Assembly (NCBI RefSeq): GCF_040654195.1
Contig: NZ_JBFAHM010000018.1
Coordinates: 114,676-178,675 of the forward strand
From: Hamadaea sp013361475
Lineage (GTDB): Bacteria > Actinomycetota > Actinomycetes > Mycobacteriales > Micromonosporaceae
Length of the DNA: 64,000 nucleotides
Direction of reading: 5' to 3'
The translations under genes and the position numbers were made by a program. Shown here one piece after another: positions 16,454 to 24,759 of this stretch; the stretch's first letter is position 1, and each line of letters starts with the position of its first letter. The notes below the pieces were generated by a model. It saw nothing but the letters and a program-made list of their open reading frames with translations, was not told the origin of the DNA and did not search any database.

Positions 16454-17106
16454 GGGATCCGGTACCCCTCTCCGGGCAGTGTCTCGATGACGGCGGGCTC
16501 GCCGAGTTTGCGGCGCAGCTTCAGCACGGTGAGCCGGACGGCCGAGGTGAACGGGTCGGCGTTCTCGTCCCAGACCTTCTCCAGCAGGTGTTCCGCGCTG
16601 ACCACCGCGCCGTCGGCCCGCAGCAGCTCGGTCAGCAGTCCGAACTCCTTCTTGGAGAGCAGCACGTACCGGTCGCCTCGGAAGACCTGGCGGCGGGCGG
16701 GATCGAGGACGATGCCGGCCCGGCGCAGCACCGGCGGCACGGCCGGGCGGGCACGGCGACCCAGCGCCTGTACGCGGGCGGCCAGCTCGGCGAACGCGAA
16801 CGGCTTGGGCAGGTAGTCGTCGGCCCCGAGGGACAGCCCGTTCACCCGGTCGCCGATCTCCGCGGCGGCGGTCAGCATCAGGACCCGAGTCGCCGACTCC
16901 GAGGCGACCACCTCTCGGCATACGTCGTCGCCGTGCACCTTGGGCAGATCCCGGTCGAGGACGACCACGTCATAGTCGTTGACGCTCAGCCGATCCAGCG
17001 CGGCCTCGCCGTCGAGCGCGACGTCGACGGCGTGAGCATCGTCACGCAGCCACTCCGCGATCGCCTCGGCGAGGAGGCGTTCGTCCTCCACCACGAGAAT
17101 GCGCAT
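16450..17106 (-). CDS. OmpR-family response regulator
   Basis: This 218-aa regulator has a receiver domain at residues 1-115 with phosphoacceptor Asp51 ('VVVLDRDLP'), acidic pair 'VEDE' at residues 6-9, Thr in 'MLTAAAE' and Lys in 'YLPKPFAF'. A C-terminal winged helix (about 125-215) ends 'LGEPAVIETLPGEGYRIP'. The start ATG is taken at the family-typical 'MRILVVEDE'. It forms an operon with the downstream kinase and is divergent from the transporter operon. Confidence 0.94.
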   Translation of the reverse strand: MRILVVEDERLLAEAIAEWLRDDAHAVDVALDGEAALDRLSVNDYDVVVLDRDLPKVHGDDVCREVVASESATRVLMLTAAAEIGDRVNGLSLGADDYLPKPFAFAELAARVQALGRRARPAVPPVLRRAGIVLDPARRQVFRGDRYVLLSKKEFGLLTELLRADGAVVSAEHLLEKVWDENADPFTSAVRLTVLKLRRKLGEPAVIETLPGEGYRIP

Positions 17107-17284
17107 CTGCCCGCATACCCCTTCAAAAGTCCCCATGACCTGCGCGGTCACCGCTCCATGGTGACGCGCCGTGATGTTTCTCCGGCGTTAGCGCTTTCGG
17201 AAGCGCCCCCGAAACAGCGCTCCGCGTTGACTCGGCGCCGAAGCGGCTGCACTCCCGCGAGCCGCCCGGCAAGGAGAACACACC
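17107..17284. promoter_or_regulatory. Divergent promoter region of two-component and lipoprotein-ABC operons
   Basis: 178 bp between divergent operons. It contains a small hairpin CGCTT-TCGG-AAGCG (17192-17205) and an AAGGAG ribosome site for the gene at 17285. Direct repeats suitable for an OmpR-type regulator are not obvious by eye. Confidence 0.4.
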
Positions 17285-17836
17285 ATGAGCAGAAGGCTCC
17301 TCCTCGCGACGGCCGCGGTGCCCGTCGCGCTGCTGTTCGCGCTGTCCGGTTGTGGCAAGTCAGGCGGCGACGACAACGGGGTGGCCTCGGTCAACGGCAC
17401 CGCGAGTGCCAACCCGAGCCCCAGCAAGACCCGATCCGCCGCCGAGGAACAGGAGCGGGCGTTGAAGTTCGCGCAGTGCATGCGCGAGCACGGGGTCGAC
17501 ATGCCCGACCCGGAGATCAAGGACGGCAAGATCCAGATGCGGATCAACGCCCAGCCCGGCACGAACATCGAGGCCGCCCAGCAGGCCTGCAAGGACTACG
17601 CGCCCGACGGCGGGCCGGGCGGCGGCAAGGCCGACCCCGAGATGCAGAAGAAGGGCCTCGAGTTCGCCAAGTGCATGCGCGACCACGGCGTCGAGAAGTT
17701 CCCGGACCCCGACCCCAACCAGGGCGGCATCCGTATCGACGGCAGCATCGCCGACGACCCGGAGTTCCCCGCGGCGCAGAAGGCATGCGACTCGATCATG
17801 GGCGGCCCCTCGATGAAGGAGACGCAGAGCTCATGA
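17285..17836 (+). CDS. Secreted lipoprotein with duplicated Cys-Met-Arg-x-His motif
   Basis: This 183-aa lipoprotein has the lipobox LSGC (Cys23) after a 22-residue signal peptide. After a Ser/Pro/Thr-rich linker, the mature part contains two related modules: 'FAQCMREHGVDMPDPE' at residues 62-77 and 'FAKCMRDHGVEKFPDPD' at 127-143. Each is followed by a conserved Ala-Cys ('QQACKDY', 'QKACDSI'), giving four cysteines in two matching pairs. I do not know a function. It is the first gene of the adaptor/ABC operon and overlaps the next start (ATGA), so it likely works on the cell surface with that exporter. Confidence 0.82.
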   Translation: MSRRLLLATAAVPVALLFALSGCGKSGGDDNGVASVNGTASANPSPSKTRSAAEEQERALKFAQCMREHGVDMPDPEIKDGKIQMRINAQPGTNIEAAQQACKDYAPDGGPGGGKADPEMQKKGLEFAKCMRDHGVEKFPDPDPNQGGIRIDGSIADDPEFPAAQKACDSIMGGPSMKETQSS

Positions 17837-18948
17837 CGGTCTCCACGGAGGAAACCGCGGCGGGCGTACGCCCCAGGCGCCGCAAGAAGGGACGCACTGG
17901 CAAGATCGTCGGGGCCGGCGTCGCCGTCCTCGCGGTCGGCGCGGCGACCGCGGCCACCCTCGGCTTCGGGTTCTCCCCGGACAAGGCCGCCGACAACCAG
18001 GCGCACCTGCCGCCGACGACGGCGAAGGTCACCAAGCAGACCCTCAACGACACCCAGAAGGTCTCCGGCGACCTCGGTTACGGCGACTCGACGGCGCTGG
18101 CCTCCCGGCTCCAGGGAACCGTGACGTCACTCCCGTACGCCAGCTCGGTCTTCCAACGCGGGAACACCGTCTACAAGGTGGACAACACCCCCGTGGTGCT
18201 CATGTACGGCGGCGTTCCGGCGTACCGGGCGATGAAGGTGGGCGACGAGGGCGCCGACGTCAAGCAGCTGGAGCAGAATCTGAAGGCGCTGGGGTACTCG
18301 GGCTTCACCGTCGACAAGGAGTACACCTCGGACACCGCGGACGCGGTGAAGGAATGGCAGGAGGATCTCGGCCTCGACGAGACCGGCGTCGTCGACCTGG
18401 GCCGGGTGCTCTTCGCCCCCGGCGCCATCCGGGTCGACGGCGTGAAGGCGTCGCTGGGCGCCGGGATCGGGCCGGGCCAGGAGGTTCTCACCTACACCGG
18501 GACCAGCCGGGTCGTCACCGTGCAGTTGGGCATCGGCGACCAGCGACTGGCGAAGAAGGGCACGGCCGTCTCCATCCAGCTGCCCGACGGCAAGAAGGTC
18601 GACGGGACGGTCCAGCGCGTCTACACCGTCATCGAGGCGAGCGACGACCCCAACGGCGACCCGGAGACGAAGATCGAGGCGCAGCTCACGCTGAAGGACG
18701 CCAAGGCGGCGGCCGGCCTCGACGTCGCCTCGGTCGAGGTCCTCTTCACCGCGGCCGAGCACAAGGACGTGCTCACCGTGCCGGTCGCCGCACTGGTCGC
18801 GCTGGCCGAGGGCGGCTACGGCGTCGAGATCGTGGACGGCTCCAGCACGCGTTACGTCAAAGTGGAGACCGGCCTCTTCGCGGGCGGGCGGGTCGAGATC
18901 ACCGGCGACGGGATCGCCGAGGGCGTCACCGTGGGGATGCCGAAATGA
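17833..18948 (+). CDS. Periplasmic-adaptor-like (HlyD/MacA type) protein with peptidoglycan-binding domain
   Basis: This 371-aa protein is membrane-anchored by one helix at about residues 27-48 ('KIVGAGVAVLAVGAATAATL'). The extracytoplasmic part carries a peptidoglycan-binding-1 domain at about 133-190 ('VGDEGADVKQLEQNLKALGY'), inserted between adaptor-like beta domains; the C-terminal part ('VPVAALVALAEGGYGVEIVD', 'GRVEITGDGIAEG') matches the HlyD/MacA membrane-proximal region. Overlapping starts link it to the lipoprotein and the ATPase. In Gram-positives such adaptors work with MacB-like permeases without TolC; the substrate is unknown. Confidence 0.85.
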   Translation: MTVSTEETAAGVRPRRRKKGRTGKIVGAGVAVLAVGAATAATLGFGFSPDKAADNQAHLPPTTAKVTKQTLNDTQKVSGDLGYGDSTALASRLQGTVTSLPYASSVFQRGNTVYKVDNTPVVLMYGGVPAYRAMKVGDEGADVKQLEQNLKALGYSGFTVDKEYTSDTADAVKEWQEDLGLDETGVVDLGRVLFAPGAIRVDGVKASLGAGIGPGQEVLTYTGTSRVVTVQLGIGDQRLAKKGTAVSIQLPDGKKVDGTVQRVYTVIEASDDPNGDPETKIEAQLTLKDAKAAAGLDVASVEVLFTAAEHKDVLTVPVAALVALAEGGYGVEIVDGSSTRYVKVETGLFAGGRVEITGDGIAEGVTVGMPK

Positions 18949-19655
18949 TCGAGCTGACCGGCGTCTCGAAGGTCTACCCGGGCGGCGTACGCGCGCTGCG
19001 CGACGTGAGCCTGACGATCGGCGAACGGGAGCTGATGGCCATCGTCGGCCCGTCCGGGTCGGGCAAGTCGACGATGCTGCACGTGCTGGGCACGCTCGAC
19101 CGGCCCAGCTCCGGCCGGGTGACGATCGACGGGTACGACGTCTCCCGGCTCTCCGACCGGCAGCTGTCCGCCCTGCGGGCCACCCGGATCGGCTTCGTGT
19201 TCCAGCAGTTCCACCTCGCCCCTGGGGTGAGCGCCCTGGACAACGTCGCCGACGGGCTGCTCTACAGCGGCATCGGCCTCGGCGAACGCCGCCGTCGCGC
19301 GACGGTCGCGTTGGAGCGGGTCGGGCTCGGCCACCGCATCGATCATGAGCCGCACGAGCTCTCCGGCGGCGAACGGCAGCGGGTGGCCATCGCCCGCGCG
19401 GTCGTCGGCGAACCGCCGGTCCTGCTGGCCGACGAGCCGACCGGAAACCTCGACTCCTCGTCGGGGGCCGGGGTGATGAAGCTGCTCCGCGAGCTGCACG
19501 CGGCGGGCACCACCGTCGTGATCATCACCCACGACCGGGAGATCGCCGCCGCACTGCCTCGCCAGGTGCACATGCGCGACGGCGAAGTGGTCGGCGACGA
19601 CGTCACGGACGAGGTGGCGGCGGTGGGCGTACCCCTGGAAGGAGCGCGACCGTGA
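18945..19655 (+). CDS. ABC transporter ATPase, MacB/LolD type
   Basis: This 236-aa ATPase has Walker A 'GPSGSGKS' near residue 38, a Q-loop 'FVFQQFHLAPG', signature 'LSGGERQRVAIARA' and Walker B 'VLLADEPTGNLD' followed by the H-loop 'VIITHDREIA'. The 'DEPTGNLDSSSG' form is characteristic of the LolD/MacB/FtsE group. It is coupled by 4-nt overlaps to the adaptor upstream and the permease downstream. It powers the following permease at the cytoplasmic face. Confidence 0.94.
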   Translation: MIELTGVSKVYPGGVRALRDVSLTIGERELMAIVGPSGSGKSTMLHVLGTLDRPSSGRVTIDGYDVSRLSDRQLSALRATRIGFVFQQFHLAPGVSALDNVADGLLYSGIGLGERRRRATVALERVGLGHRIDHEPHELSGGERQRVAIARAVVGEPPVLLADEPTGNLDSSSGAGVMKLLRELHAAGTTVVIITHDREIAAALPRQVHMRDGEVVGDDVTDEVAAVGVPLEGARP

Positions 19656-20872
19656 CCGCGAACCTGGACCACCGGCCGCGGTTGACCCCGGCCCGGCTGG
19701 GACCCCGCGACATCGTGCGGGTGGGGGCCGCGGGCCTGCGCACGCGGCCGACCCGGGCGTTGCTGTCGGCGCTGGGCATCGCGATCGGCATCGCGGCGAT
19801 GATCGCGGTCGTCGGCATCTCGTCGTCCTCCCAGGCGGACCTGGACCGCAAACTGGCCGCGCTGGGGACGAACCTGCTGACGGTCTCCCCCGGCCAGACG
19901 ATGTTCGGCAAGAACTCGAGCCTGCCCGAGGAGGCCGAGTCGATGATCGAACGCATCGGGCCGGTGCAGGCGGTGTCGGCGATCGGCAAGGTCAGCGGCG
20001 CGAGCGTCTACCGATCCGACAAGATCCCGAAGGCGCAGACCAACGGCCTCGCCACCTACGCGGCCCGGCTGGACCTGCTGGAGACGGTCGGTGCGAAGCT
20101 CCGAAGTGGAGTGTGGCTGAACGAGGCGACGGGCCGCTACCCGGCGGTCGTGCTCGGCGACGCGGCCGCCCAGCGGCTCGGCATCAGCCACGCCGGCCCC
20201 GACGTCGAGATCATCGTCGGCGGGGACTGGTTCACCGTCGTCGGCATCCTGGAGCCGGTGGCGCTCGCGGACGAGCTGGACCCCGCCGTGCTCATGGGCT
20301 GGCCGATCGCCGCCGACGAGTTCGACTTCGACGGCCACGCGACCACGGTCTACACGCGGTCGGACGACAGCCAGGTCGAGGCGGTCCGCGGGGTCCTCGG
20401 CGCGACGGCGAACCCCGAGAACCCGAGCGAGGTCAACGTGTCCCGCCCGTCCGAGGCGCTGACCGCGCAGCGGGCGGCGGGTGCCGCGTTCACCGGGCTG
20501 CTCCTCGGCCTCGGCGCGGTCGCGCTGCTGGTCGGCGGAGTCGGCGTGGCCAACACGATGGTCATCTCGGTCCTCGAACGACGAGCCGAGATCGGTCTCC
20601 GGCGCTCGCTCGGCGCCACCCGAGGGCAGATCCGGGTGCAGTTCCTCGCGGAATCGCTCCTCCTGTCCGCGCTCGGCGGCATCGGCGGGCTGCTCCTGGG
20701 CATCGGCGTCACCACCGGATACGCGTACTACCAAGGCTGGCCGACGACGGTGCCCGTGTGGGCCACCGCCGGCGGAGTCGCAGCGACCGTCGTGATCGGC
20801 GGAATCGCCGGGCTCTATCCCGCCATCCGGGCGGCCCGGCTGTCGCCGACGGAGGCGCTCGCCGCCCCCTAA
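19652..20872 (+). CDS. ABC transporter permease, MacB/FtsX type
   Basis: This 406-aa permease has the MacB layout: TM1 at about residues 30-55 ('ALLSALGIAIGIAAMIAVVG'), a large extracytoplasmic MacB_PCD domain at about 56-275, then three TM helices at about 280-400 ('LLLGLGAVALLVGGVGVANT', 'FLAESLLLSALGGIGGLLLG'). 'ERRAEIGLRRSLGATRGQI' is the conserved FtsX cytoplasmic loop. The GTG start overlaps the ATPase stop. It forms a likely mechanotransmission exporter with the upstream adaptor, controlled by the adjacent two-component system. Confidence 0.93.
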   Translation: MTANLDHRPRLTPARLGPRDIVRVGAAGLRTRPTRALLSALGIAIGIAAMIAVVGISSSSQADLDRKLAALGTNLLTVSPGQTMFGKNSSLPEEAESMIERIGPVQAVSAIGKVSGASVYRSDKIPKAQTNGLATYAARLDLLETVGAKLRSGVWLNEATGRYPAVVLGDAAAQRLGISHAGPDVEIIVGGDWFTVVGILEPVALADELDPAVLMGWPIAADEFDFDGHATTVYTRSDDSQVEAVRGVLGATANPENPSEVNVSRPSEALTAQRAAGAAFTGLLLGLGAVALLVGGVGVANTMVISVLERRAEIGLRRSLGATRGQIRVQFLAESLLLSALGGIGGLLLGIGVTTGYAYYQGWPTTVPVWATAGGVAATVVIGGIAGLYPAIRAARLSPTEALAAP

Positions 20873-20910
20873 CCGCTTCGTGTTGGGCGCTGGCGCGGGC
20901 GGGTTGGCGG

Positions 20911-20952
20911 CTGGCGGGTTGGCGCTGGCGGGTTGGCGCTGGCGGGTTGGCG
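20911..20952. repeat. Three perfect 14-bp tandem repeats
   Basis: The unit CTGGCGGGTTGGCG occurs three times in a row, preceded by a degenerate copy. The last unit runs into the left arm of hairpin copy 2. Confidence 0.9.
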
Positions 20953-21013
20953 CTGGATCAGGGTTCTCGGTCGAATCATGGCGCAAGATTCGACCGGGAA
21001 CCCTGATCTCGCC
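20949..21013. repeat. Dispersed hairpin element, copy 2
   Basis: The left arm, starting GGCGCTGGATCAGGG, is 32 nt, the loop is GCG and the right arm is 30 nt. The distal end of the right arm has lost two bases ('GATCTCGCC' instead of 'GATCCAGCGCC'). It lies 77 bp after the ABC permease stop. Confidence 0.9.
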
Positions 21014-21150
21014 GTAACGAGCCGCAACGCGAACGGCGGTGGCGAAAAAGCCAGGTGAACCGCCTCACGATTGGTTTTCGACGGGGAGAAGCGCTTCGCA
21101 CACTTGCTCGTCCGCGTACTTCACGGCCGAGGAGCACCCCCATTCGCGCC

Positions 21151-22401
21151 ATGTTCGCGGCACTGCGCCTGCGGAATTTCCGCATCTGGGCCGGTGCCGA
21201 CTTCGTCTCCGTCACGGGCACCTGGATGCAGGTGCTCGGGGTCAACTGGTTCGTCCTGCAGAGCACCGGGTCCGCCGCCCACATGGGGTTCTCCGTGCTG
21301 CTTCAGGCCTTGCCCGTCCTCCTGCTCGGCTCGTGGGGCGGCGTACTGGCCGACCGCCTGCCGGGCAAGCCCGTCCTGATCGTCACCCAACTGGCCCACG
21401 CACTGCTCGCGGTAGCACTCGCCGTGATCGCGTGGTCACCTTCCGCGAGTCTTCTCCCCGTGTACGCGATATCGCTGCTCGGCGGATTCGTCAGTGTCGT
21501 CGAAGGACCCGTCATGGGCCGGTTCACCGCGACGGTGGTGGACCGCAGTCGCCTGACCAACGCGCTCTCCCTCGGCTCGGTGATCAACTCCAGTGGCCGC
21601 ATCCTCGGCATGAGCGCGGGCGGCGTACTGGTCGCGGCGGCCGGACCGGCTCCCCTGTTCGCCGCCAACGCCGTGAGCTTCCTAGCCGTCATCGGGGCGC
21701 TGCTCGCCCTGCGTCCGGCCGAGATGCATACCTTGGACGACGCCCTCCCGGCCGAACCGGCTCCCCGGGGCGTACGCGGCGGCTTCGCGTACCTGAAGGG
21801 GCAGCCGTTGGTGCTCGTGACCTTGGGCTTGGCCGTGGTCCTGGGCAGCCTCGGCCGCAACTATCAGGTGACGATGGCGGCGATGAGCGACGGCCCGCTG
21901 GCCGCCGGAGCGGGCGGCTACGGCCTGCTGTCCACCGCCTTCGCCATCGGGACCGTCGTAGGTGGGCTGGTCGCGGCCGCCCGGCCGAACCTCTGCTACC
22001 GAACCCTCATCGGTATGGGCCTGATCACGAGCGTCCTGCAGGCCTCGGCCGGTCTGGCGCCCGGGCTCTGGACGTTCGCCGCCGCCGTCATCCCGATCGC
22101 GGCCGGTGCCGTCGTCATCGACACCACCGTCTCCGCCCGGCTTCAGCTCGACACCCGAGGCGACATGCGCGGTCGCGTCCTGGCCGCGGCCGGGATGGCC
22201 AGCGCCGCCGCCGGGGCGATCGGCGCTCCGCTGCTCGGCTGGCTCTGCGAACACGCCGGTCCTCGAACCACGCTGGGCCTGGCCGGGCTGCTCACCGTCA
22301 CCGCCTGCCTCGCGGCCGGGGCGGCCATCGCCCGGCGGCGTGGCATTCCCGTCCGTCCCCGCGAGGTGCGGCTCGCCCTGGCGGTCGCACTGGGCCGCTG
22401 A
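21151..22401 (+). CDS. MFS transporter, enterobactin-exporter/MFS_3-like
   Basis: This 416-aa transporter has the N-terminus 'MFAALRLRNFRIWAGADFVS' and 'GTWMQVLGVNWFVLQSTGSA', typical of MFS_3 (EntS-like) exporters, and motif A-like 'GGVLADRLPGKPVL' near residue 65. About twelve hydrophobic segments are present. ATG 21151 is chosen for the family-typical start; a GTG at 21055 would add 32 atypical residues. The ribosome site is weak (GAGGAG is about 16 nt away). It is convergent with the uspA-like gene, with hairpin copy 3 between them. The substrate is unknown. Confidence 0.8.
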   Translation: MFAALRLRNFRIWAGADFVSVTGTWMQVLGVNWFVLQSTGSAAHMGFSVLLQALPVLLLGSWGGVLADRLPGKPVLIVTQLAHALLAVALAVIAWSPSASLLPVYAISLLGGFVSVVEGPVMGRFTATVVDRSRLTNALSLGSVINSSGRILGMSAGGVLVAAAGPAPLFAANAVSFLAVIGALLALRPAEMHTLDDALPAEPAPRGVRGGFAYLKGQPLVLVTLGLAVVLGSLGRNYQVTMAAMSDGPLAAGAGGYGLLSTAFAIGTVVGGLVAAARPNLCYRTLIGMGLITSVLQASAGLAPGLWTFAAAVIPIAAGAVVIDTTVSARLQLDTRGDMRGRVLAAAGMASAAAGAIGAPLLGWLCEHAGPRTTLGLAGLLTVTACLAAGAAIARRRGIPVRPREVRLALAVALGR

Positions 22402-22440
22402 CCCGGATCCGAACGGCTGCCTGATCACGCCTCCTCGTTC

Positions 22441-22505
22441 GCGCTGGATCAGGGTTCCAGGTCGAATCTTGGGTCAAGATTCGACCGAGAACCCTGATCC
22501 AGCGC
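22441..22505. repeat. Dispersed hairpin element, copy 3
   Basis: 31-nt arms with the loop GGT, almost perfectly paired apart from two positions ('TTCCAGG' opposite 'CCGAGAA'). It sits between two convergent genes, 40 bp after the MFS stop and 13 bp from the UspA stop, an ideal position for a bidirectional terminator. Confidence 0.94.
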
Positions 22506-22517
22506 CAAAACACCCCT

Positions 22518-23024
22518 TCAGGGGACGACGGCCACCGGCCACTTCCCCGTCCGGACCAAGCGGGCCGCGACCGATCCGACCAACCGGTGCCCAGGCTGGA
22601 CCGACGCGCCCACGATGACCGCGTCGGCCTTGAGGTCGTCGGCCGCGGCCCGCAGCTCTCCGTACGGGTCGCCCCGCCGGGTCAGGAACGTCACCGGTAC
22701 GCGCATCTCCTCGGCGAGTTGGCGTACTTCCCGGCGCAGTTCCGTCTCCAGTTCGTCGAAGGTCCGCTGCTGTGCCGCGGCGGCCCCCGTGATCAGGGAG
22801 GTCCAGGCGTTCGGCTCGGCGACGTAGACCACGGCGAGCTGGCTGTGCTGCCGGCGCGCCATGCCGCACGCGTACGCCGTCGCCCGCATGGACGTCTCCG
22901 AGCCGTCGATGCCGACGAGGATCAGGCGGGGGCCGTCCGTTCCCCGCTCCCACGGCGAGACGGCACAGGCCGGCCCGTACCGCTCGACGGAGAGGGGGCC
23001 GACCGGCCCCTCCGGCAGGGTCAT
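22518..23024 (-). CDS. Universal stress protein (UspA) family
   Basis: This 168-aa cytosolic protein has one Usp domain: 'LILVGIDGSETSMRATAYAC' (nucleotide-binding Asp), 'LAVVYVAEPNAWTSLITG', and the ATP-binding signature 'ADAVIVGASVQPGHRLVGSV' with 'GSVAARLVRTGKWPVAVVP' at the end. It starts with a 4-nt overlap on the stop of the upstream DHA2 efflux gene, so it is translated from the same mRNA. Its role with that pump is unknown. Confidence 0.9.
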   Translation of the reverse strand: MTLPEGPVGPLSVERYGPACAVSPWERGTDGPRLILVGIDGSETSMRATAYACGMARRQHSQLAVVYVAEPNAWTSLITGAAAAQQRTFDELETELRREVRQLAEEMRVPVTFLTRRGDPYGELRAAADDLKADAVIVGASVQPGHRLVGSVAARLVRTGKWPVAVVP

Positions 23025-24661
23025 GGCTGACTGAACTCCTCGCGGCTCGGCCGAGCGCCTCCCTGGCCGGCCACCGCCTTCTCGGTCGCCGGGGCGGCGG
23101 CCGACGGCTTGGCGCCCAGGTCGATCGTGGTACGCAGGGTGATCGGCTTGAAGGCGACGGCCGCGATCAGGCCGACGACCGCGATGGCCGCCGAGATGAG
23201 GAAGATGTGCCCGGTGGCATCCCCGTACGCCGCCCGCACGATGTGCTGGAAGGCCTCGGGCAGCGCGTTGAGGTTCAGCGCGCTGGTCTTGCCGGTGCTG
23301 GTCGCCGGGATCCCGGCCTTGGCCAGGCTCGTCATGATGTTGTCGGTGACCCGGTTGGCCAGGACCGCGCCGAGGACCGAGACGCCGACCGTGCCGCCCA
23401 GCGACCGGAAGAAGGTCACCGAGGCGCTCGCGGCACCCATCTCCTGGAGCGGGACGTCGTTCTGCACGGCCAGGACCAGGTTCTGCATCGTCATGCCGAC
23501 GCCGACGCCGACCAGGGCCATGCCGAGCCCGACCAGGCCCAGCGGGGTCTCGTGGTCGATCGTCGAGAGCACCAGGAAGCCCGCGATCAGCACGATCGTG
23601 CCGCCCACGATGAAGCGCTTGACGGTGCCGCTCCGCGAGATCAGCCGTCCGGTGACCGTCGAGGAGACCAGGACGCCCGCCATCATCGGAATGGTCAGCA
23701 GACCCGCCTCGGTCGGCGTGTAGCCGCGGCCGATCTGGAAGTACTGGCCGAGGAAGACCGCGCCGCCGAACATCGCCATGCCGACCGCGAGGCTCGCGAT
23801 GATCGACAGGGCCGGCGTACGCCGCCGGATGATCTGCAGCGGGACGACCGGCTGGGCCGCCCGCGATTCGACCCAGACCGCGATCGCGAGGATCACCAGT
23901 CCGGCGCCGACCATGACGCCCGTCTCCCAGGAGATCCAGTCGAAGGAGTTGCCGACGAAGGAGACCCAGATCAGCAGGATCGAGACGCCGGCCGCGATGA
24001 GGCCCGCGCCCCAGTAGTCGATCTTCACGTTCGCCTGGCGGACGGTCGGCAGGTGGAGGGTCTTCTGCAGGACCAGGAAGGCCAGCGCGGCGATCGGTAC
24101 GCCGACGAAGAAGCACCAGCGCCAGCCGAGCCACGAGGTGTCCACGATGACGCCGCCGAGCAGCGGGCCGCCGACGGTCGCGAAGGCCATCACGCCACCG
24201 AGGTAGCCGTTGTACCGGCCGCGCTCGCGGGGCGGGATCATCGCCGCGATGACGACCTGGACCAGCGCCTGGAGGCCGCCGACGCCGATGCCCTGGAAGG
24301 CGCGGGCGGCGATCAGCTGGCCGGCGTTGTGGGCGAGTCCGGCGAGGATCGATCCGGCCACGAAGATCACGATGGCGATCTGGACCAGGATCTTCTTGTT
24401 GAACAGGTCGGCGAGCCGGCCCCAGATCGGGGTGCTGGCGGTGGCGGTCAGCAGGGTCGCCGTGACCACCCAGGTGTACTGCGTCTGCGATCCGTTCAGC
24501 GCGCCCAGGATCTTGGGCAGCGCGGTCGAGACGATCGTGCTGCTGATCATCGCGACGAACAGGACGAGCAGCAGGCCGCTCAGCGATTCCATCACCTCGC
24601 GGTGATTCATCGGCGCCGCGCTGTCGGACGCCGGCGCGGCCGTGGGGGGAGCAGTGCTCAC
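23021..24661 (-). CDS. MFS drug efflux transporter, DHA2 14-TM type
   Basis: This 546-aa integral membrane antiporter has TM1 'SGLLLVLFVAMISSTIVSTA', the motif 'TPIWGRLADLFNKK' after TM2, 'ARAFQGIGVGGLQALVQVVI' in TM4 and antiporter motif C-like 'YNGYLGGVMAFATVGGPLLG' in TM5. Length and hydrophobicity fit the 14-TM EmrB/QacA group. The GTG start has GGAGG about 8 nt upstream. A TetR repressor gene is divergent, with an operator-like palindrome between them, so drug-inducible expression is likely. Confidence 0.92.
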   Translation of the reverse strand: MSTAPPTAAPASDSAAPMNHREVMESLSGLLLVLFVAMISSTIVSTALPKILGALNGSQTQYTWVVTATLLTATASTPIWGRLADLFNKKILVQIAIVIFVAGSILAGLAHNAGQLIAARAFQGIGVGGLQALVQVVIAAMIPPRERGRYNGYLGGVMAFATVGGPLLGGVIVDTSWLGWRWCFFVGVPIAALAFLVLQKTLHLPTVRQANVKIDYWGAGLIAAGVSILLIWVSFVGNSFDWISWETGVMVGAGLVILAIAVWVESRAAQPVVPLQIIRRRTPALSIIASLAVGMAMFGGAVFLGQYFQIGRGYTPTEAGLLTIPMMAGVLVSSTVTGRLISRSGTVKRFIVGGTIVLIAGFLVLSTIDHETPLGLVGLGMALVGVGVGMTMQNLVLAVQNDVPLQEMGAASASVTFFRSLGGTVGVSVLGAVLANRVTDNIMTSLAKAGIPATSTGKTSALNLNALPEAFQHIVRAAYGDATGHIFLISAAIAVVGLIAAVAFKPITLRTTIDLGAKPSAAAPATEKAVAGQGGARPSREEFSQP

Positions 24662-24728
24662 GTTGGTGCCTCCAAAAGATCAACCACCAGCGTCGCACAA
24701 TCTTGCCTAGTGAGCAAAGTTTCTCAGA

Positions 24729-24742
24729 GTGCAATTATGCAC
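24729..24742. promoter_or_regulatory. Operator-like palindrome for TetR regulator
   Basis: GTGCA-ATTA-TGCAC, arms of 5 bp, lies between the divergent efflux and tetR genes, immediately upstream of the tetR -10 box. A second imperfect repeat, TTGC...GCAA, lies near 24701-24715. Either could be the repressor site. Confidence 0.5.
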
Positions 24743-24747
24743 AGCGG

Positions 24748-24753
24748 TAGAAT
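24748..24753 (+). promoter_or_regulatory. Putative leaderless -10 box (TAGAAT)
   Basis: TAGAAT ends 6 nt before the GTG at 24760, the leaderless layout, and is the best -10 match in the divergent region. Confidence 0.55.
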
Positions 24754-24759
24754 CGAGGT

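Larger units (their letters stand above)
20873..21150. other. Intergenic region with tandem repeats and hairpin copy 2
   Basis: 278 bp between the permease and the next MFS gene. It holds a 14-bp tandem repeat, hairpin copy 2, and then a leader with GAGGAG at about 21129-21134. The stretch 21014-21150 is open in the MFS frame from a GTG at 21055, but its composition does not look like an MFS N-terminus. Confidence 0.6.

Noticed and set aside
21055..21150. 32-residue N-terminal extension of the MFS_3-like protein
   Set aside because: The residues are Arg/Thr/Pro-rich and unlike MFS N-termini; the family-typical start is at 21151.
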